Below, one piece after another: positions 58,711 to 64,000 of a stretch of 64,000 nt of DNA. The stretch's first letter is position 1; each line of letters begins with the position of its first letter. The translations under genes were made by a program, and so were the position numbers. The stretch covers positions 1,617,001-1,681,000 of the forward strand of contig OX419755.1 of the NCBI GenBank assembly GCA_948567375.1, in the 5' to 3' direction. The notes under the pieces were generated by a model that did no database searches, had not been told where the DNA came from, and worked only from the letters and a program-made list of their open reading frames with translations. This DNA is from Lunularia cruciata (lineage: Eukaryota; Streptophyta; Marchantiopsida; Lunulariales; Lunulariaceae).

Positions 58711-59780
58711 TGGTGTGGTCTTTCTATTTTTTCTTGTCAATAGCAAGTATGACTTCCAAAGAAACTTCATGATCTAGATCTTTGTCAAAGAGAATCTGGA
58801 GAGATGAGTGATAGTACTCCTTTTATGGCACACTCCAAATGGGTCTCTTGCGAGAGGTTCTTTGAGTAGTCTCCTTCTGTTTGCCAAATAGCACTCTTTG
58901 TAGTTTGTGAGTAGGAACCTTCCTTGATATTCATATCATGTGGGAGAATAGACAAGTGCACTATCAGTGAAGCTAGCAGACTGATCAAGTTGGTGAGTAT
59001 GAATTCACTTTCCTATAGGTTCAACACTCATAGGGATAACTCATTCTCCAAAACTATTTTTCTCTCAAGGGAATGGGATTCTTCTTGAGCTTTTCTCTCA
59101 CTAACTAGACATCTGGTGGTAGCACATATCTAGTTTCTCTTTATTACTCTCAACTCTCAAGGAGCATGAATGGCTCTTGATACTTAATCCTTGGACTACA
59201 TTCATTGCCTTGCACAACTTCATTCTTGGGCACTCCAAGGAATGTATCTATGGCAGAAATGCCAAAAAACATGTGATAGCTTAGTGTCAATGTACTTATA
59301 GTATAATCAGTAAGAACGGTTTGCTCCCACAAGGATATTAGTTGGAAATGACTAAGAATGAAGCTAAACACCACATTGTCACAAAATCATAGTTCATTTA
59401 TTGTTTTTTATTTAACCTCTTAGGCAAGAACAATTCCCAAAATGAGGGTAATATCACACCCTACAGAGCACTATAGCAAAAATAAAAAAATAATCACTTT
59501 CATTCTTAGATCTAATTGAAATTGCTCTTGAAGGTGATGGTTCAAGGGAGATGTCAAAGTTCCCCACGTAATCAAAATTTAGTATACAACTCAAAGTGCA
59601 TGTACAACTTTGAGACCACTCTTTGTAAAATATATACAATTATGAATGCTTATACAAATGGCCTACTTGGAGTGCTTGACTACTATACAACTCCGAGTAC
59701 CTAAAACTTGGCTAAAAGTGCTTGCCTCACCAAAAGACTTCCTCATGGAGAACTGACTTATGCTTGATCCACTAGAGGCA
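58711..59780. other. spacer between E4 gag and ORF D
   Basis: AT-rich, without a recognised gene. It separates the D coding remnant from the E4 gag on the same strand, so it may be the leader or LTR-internal junction of E4. A minus-strand TTTGTCACA near 58.66 kb, just inside E4 gag, resembles the family 3' end, but no primer-binding site follows it. Confidence 0.35.
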
Positions 59781-62060
59781 AAGGACTACATTTGGCCCTA
59801 AGATATCTTATTAACTGATCTATTTGTGCTTGATACCTTACTATCTCTAACAAGTATGTATGACAGACTTTGTAAACTTCTTGTTTGAGTGCTCCTTCAA
59901 ATTCAAAGCCAAGATATTCATCCTTTCTTCCTCATAAGCCAGATTTTACAATTCCTAGACCTGCATCTTCAATTCATGGCACCTTGTTTGTTATGTGCAC
60001 ACTTGTACTCCTTCCTTTACCATGTCCATGAATAAGGTCTAGATCTCTTCCAATTTTTGTAGCACTTTGAGCTAGTCCTCCTTAATCTTTGTGGTCCGAG
60101 TACTCCATTCAGCCTTTTTCTTCCAACAATTGGAGACATCATGCATATTTGGCTTTCTCTTTGTCCGCTTCCTTGGTGAGATGCTCTAGTTGCACTGCCA
60201 CTTCCTTTCAATACTCTTGCATTTGTGCTCCTAGGGTCAGCATACTATCATATCCCTCTATAAATGTACTCCAAGTGCTCTCTAACTCTTGGCACTTGCC
60301 ATGAAATTGGTCTTTGGCTTCTTTTTTGTTTTGGTCAAACTAAAGGCATAGTGACTTCCAATCCTCTTCAAACCTTTGGGTATCTATGGCCTAGTGGTCT
60401 CATTTATTCCCCATTGTGGCACTTCTCTTCTTGAGTTCTTGGTTCTCCTACAACAAAGCACTTACTTTTGTTGCATATGCCTTGTGTAGATCTTTGTTCT
60501 TTGCTACTTCTTCCTTTACCAAGTCCTCTTTGGCCTTCCAAGTGTATACTTTCTTATGTATATTCTTGATGAGGGTAGTTTAGTCTATAATGTTGGGGCA
60601 TTTGGCTTGGTATTGAGGCAACAACATCTCCATCAACTATAGTATGGCTCTAATTGAATGTATGACAAAGTTAGATCCTTCTTAGACCGACATTGGCTTC
60701 AAAGTTGTTGGTTCTTCCTACATCTTGATTTGTGTTTTTGGTGCAGCCAATAGAAGGTAAGTCTCAATGTTAACTTCCTCTTCTTCTTCCTCATGGTTGG
60801 TGATAGATGTCTTTATCTTCCAAGTGGACTTCAGCCTCTTCCTTCACTTCAAGTTGAGTTTCTTGGTCCTTGAGCACTTAGTTCAATCTTGAATTTATTT
60901 TGGGGGTTCTTCTTCCACAATTGGACTTAGTGGTGCCTACTTTGGCATTGCAATTTCTTCCATCACACTTGCTTTTTTATCTTCATGGCACTTATCCATA
61001 TCTTGGTCTTGCAAGTTTGTAGTAAACATAGCATATTCCCATAGTTCTTCTTCACTTTCTTTCTTTCTTGAAGTGGAGGTCAATTCTTACAAGGTGCAGG
61101 ATCTTTGCTCCTCTTCTTCATAATCTCCTTCTACTTTGGTGTCCTTGGCTTCTCCCTCTGATGAGCATGTATCCATTGGCTCTTGGCCTCTTTGAAGATG
61201 GAGGCGACTTCTTCCTTGGTATGATATTCTTCCTCTTTGTAGGCTTTGGTAGGACCATTTCTTTCTGCAAATGCACAAAGAATATGTGCAAGCAAACTCA
61301 ACTTCCACATGTTGATACTTGACAATCTAAGTGTGTCCTTTGGGTTGATCATCAAAGTACCTTGTAGGATGGAAATGTGTTGTAAACTTCTTCCTCTCCT
61401 CTCTGGTCACTAGGTTGGTCTCCATGCAGTAATGAATGCCAAAAAGGGCAAGGTAGATAGCACATCCGTCTTCCTCAAAATCTTGGTGCAAGAGTTTGGA
61501 TTGTCTATCAAACATCTTGGCCCAATCAATTGGCTCTGTTGAATATATGAAGTTAAAAAAATGGCTTGTCTATTGGTCAAGTAGGTGGTTATTTTTATAA
61601 AGTTTCATAACTGCCTCTACTATGGCTCTTCTAGCATGATCCTTGTAACTAAACACACTCAACCTATTGTTCTTTGATCATTTATTGATAAAGGTGTCCT
61701 TGATGTTAATTATCAATTCCTTCTTTGTGAATTTTCTATCTATGGTCATTGCACCCACAACCTAGCATCTGGTCCAAGTACCATTCTCCATTGATCCTTC
61801 ATCTAGTTTAGCGGGTTGCCACTCATCCTCCCAATATTCTCTCTCGTTTCCCTCTCATCTCTTGGATGATTTGGAGGTCTATCAATTCTCAATTCTAGAG
61901 TAAGAATCCCAAGTGTTTGCTTCAAATTACATCAGTCCACAATGCATTGCCCATTTTTTTCATAGCTAGGGACCTAAGAATGGCCTGATGGATCTTTCTA
62001 TAAGCTTTGGATGTGAACACCATGGTTCTAGACAAACAAGAGTGCTAAGTTTCTACAATG
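59781..62060 (-). pseudogene. ORF D, diverged relative of the copy A/C protein
   Basis: Minus strand. Blocks: MVFTSKAYRKIHQAILRSLA (about 62.0 kb); SVFSYKDHARRAIVEAVMKL (about 61.63 kb); EPIDWAKMFDRQS (about 61.52 kb); and REERKKFTTHFHPTRYFDDQ (about 61.36-61.40 kb). These align in order with copy C (ESYKDLVKRGIMSAL; EPINWAK; AERNKMVSHFHPD). Charged, coiled-coil-like text follows (about 61.3-59.8 kb). It lies upstream of, and on the same strand as, E4 gag, so it could be an extra ORF of E4 or lie in its 5' LTR. Flanking non-coding sequence does not obviously match A-C. Confidence 0.6.
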
Positions 62061-64000
62061 CCGCTACTATGAGTACCTTGCTTCACTCTGAGTGTTGGAA
62101 ACCACAACATGTGCAACCCAAAAACAACTTGCAATAACTCTCTTAGTTTGCAATGAAGTGCAAGACACTACTTGATCAACTAAGAAGACAAAAAAAAATT
62201 TGAAAAGTGCAATTGCTTGCAATGTGCCTCAATTTATAGTCCAACTTCTAGGTCAATCCCCAACCTTTGGCAATTACAGAGTAGGTAGGAACTTGATGTT
62301 ACACAAGCAAAGCCCTCTACATGTTGCCCATGGTGAAAATTCACCCTCCCATGTGCCAAGGATTCTCCTCTTGTCACTTTCCTACGTGCCAAACTTGCAC
62401 ACCAAGTGCTAAATGTTACCTTGAGTGTAACAGCCTTTGGTGGCATATTTTGGTTGAGTTGGTGGCACATTCAAACTATGGTGGCCCTTAACTATGAGTG
62501 CCAAGGTGGCACTTGACACTCAGGTCTGTAAGTTCCATCCATTGGCACTCCAACTCCTGGAAGCACTCTAGATCATGTTACATCCCTCCAAGTCCTACTC
62601 ATCCTTCAATCCTTTGGAGTTATCCTACACCACTGTAGGTATTGCTTCATCTTCTTTCTTGTGACATTCTTTCAAGTACCTTCTCCTCTTGAGGCACTTC
62701 TTTTAATAATTAATTTTTTCTTGGTGACTTTTTAGCACTTAAGCCTGATTTGATCAACAAAATAAATCCTTTAAGAAATAGGAGCACCACAATTGGTCAT
62801 GCTTCATCTTGCACAACTTGCATCAATGGATAGATGTTGTGATTGCATGAATGATTTTAGTATGAAAAAAGTCTCCAACAAGAAAAACTTCAAAAAATGG
62901 TTCAATTATGGTACAAGAAAAACTTCAAAAATGCCAATGGACCTTACACCACCAACAAAGAAGAGAAGTAGAGTATTTGTTTCTAAATAAAGATAAGAAG
63001 ATGTAAGTTGAATTGCTTGGCTTGTGCAATTATGAAAAGAAAGAAGTCCTTAACATGATAGAGGCTCTACTTTGCATGTATAAAATGAATTTTTTCTTGA
63101 GGCAAAAAACATCTATCAAAAACCATAGAAGGTGATTGATTAATTGATTGCCCTACTTCTCAAAGCCAAACTATTGAGTGATGGATTTATGTTTGGGTTG
63201 AAGAACCATTTTGGTATGTGTGTTGCAAGTTAGACATCAGCTCATTGTCAAGAAGGACCTTTGACAATGCATCTAAAATACATGAAAGTTGATGCTATTA
63301 GTTGCTCATAAGAAAGAAGCTCTTATTCTAGAGGTTGGTGAGGAGGAGAAACCAAAACAAGATTATTATACTAATGTGGAGTAAAACTTATCATAGACTA
63401 TAAGTTATTGATACTTTTTATCTACTCTACATAATAATTTTTGTATGGAATAAAATTCATTTATATCTCATTAAAATATTAACTCATATTAATATTTATT
63501 ATATTCTATTATATTCTATTATTATATCATTATATTATATTTTCATACTAAAATCATTTAATATAAATGAATGATATAATGAATTAAATGATATAATATT
63601 AATATATAATTATATAATCTTAAAATATATCATTTAATCTTTGATAGATAGATATCTATCAAAGATTACTTTATTAACGAATGATGTTGTAGTTAGAAAT
63701 GTGTAGAGATATGTCCAAAATGTCTTTGTCCTCTCTCTTATTCTAGTCCTTTTTTGGTATATATATATATATTTATTTATTTATATTTATATTTATATTT
63801 ATTTATTGTTGATGCAAGTGTATTTGATGAAAAGAAGGTTTTTGAGGCTTTGTATATTTTGAAGTAGTTGATTTTCTATCAGTTTCCTTACAACTATAAA
63901 TTTAACTGTTTTTCTTATCTATTAATACAAAATTAACACACACACAAAAGTTCATGTTTTACAACTATGAATGGTGAGTGAGTTCTTGGTTAATGTGAGC
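62061..64000. other. AT-rich end region, no recognised gene
   Basis: Short frames only. From 63.4 to 63.85 kb the sequence is very AT-rich with many TAATATAAT-like words, a perfect 14-bp inverted repeat (63636-63649 and 63654-63667) and a TATTTATA-type low-complexity run (about 63.76-63.81 kb). It could be a matrix-attachment-like or MITE-derived stretch; neither can be shown. Confidence 0.4.
63636..63667. repeat. perfect 14-bp inverted repeat in AT-rich DNA
   Basis: AATCTTTGATAGAT, a 4-base spacer, then its exact reverse complement. It is AT-rich, so chance is more plausible than for the other hairpins in this window. Confidence 0.7.

Overview
This is plant nuclear DNA, made almost entirely of old transposable elements nested inside one another. 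No tRNA, rRNA, CRISPR array or bacterial operon was seen, and no host gene could be recognised with confidence. AT-rich sequence, strong CpG loss outside the first ~3 kb, worn chromovirus and copia elements, and an unusual non-LTR-type reverse transcriptase family all suggest a seed plant with a very large genome. A gymnosperm such as a conifer is my best guess; it is an inference and no database was searched.

Layout. 1-3250: CpG-retaining flank with two perfect hairpins and unrecognised ORFs. 3251-9390: mostly unassigned, with a minus-strand retroelement-like coding remnant (about 5.6-7.7 kb) and a ~220-bp tandem repeat. 9390-12360: plus-strand non-LTR-type reverse transcriptase element with a restriction-like-endonuclease-like C-terminal region. 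12667-17137: Ty1/copia element with a perfect 5-bp target duplication. 18381 to ~21620 (minus): copy A of an unfamiliar element family that carries a coiled-coil ORF. 21.6-27.9 kb: degenerate or unassigned.

27963-49849 is a nest that can be resolved by its target duplications. A Glu/Lys-rich coiled-coil coding remnant (E0) received two solo LTRs (27963-28544, 29274-30085) and a chromovirus of the same LTR family (E1, 30621-49849). E1 in turn received a second chromovirus of that family (E2, 34860-40476) in its RNase H region. It also received an unrelated reverse-oriented chromovirus (E3, 41302-48353) in its integrase region. E3 received copy B (43742-45591) of the coiled-coil element in its reverse transcriptase.

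52.3-58.7 kb (minus) is a fourth Ty3/gypsy remnant (E4: gag, knuckles, protease) split by copy C (53718-57484), the best-preserved coiled-coil element. 59.8-62.1 kb (minus) holds a diverged relative (D) of its ORF, just upstream of the E4 gag. The last kilobases are AT-rich and unassigned.

Most interesting signal: the A/B/C/D family. B and C are bounded by TG...CA ends and 5-bp target duplications, and A, B and C share a ~800-bp 3' region with a TATTTAA motif. A, C and D share an N-terminal protein domain I do not recognise; C also has a long coiled coil. No pair of LTRs is visible inside any copy. They look like very long solo LTRs with an ORF in U3, or a non-autonomous element of a kind I do not know.
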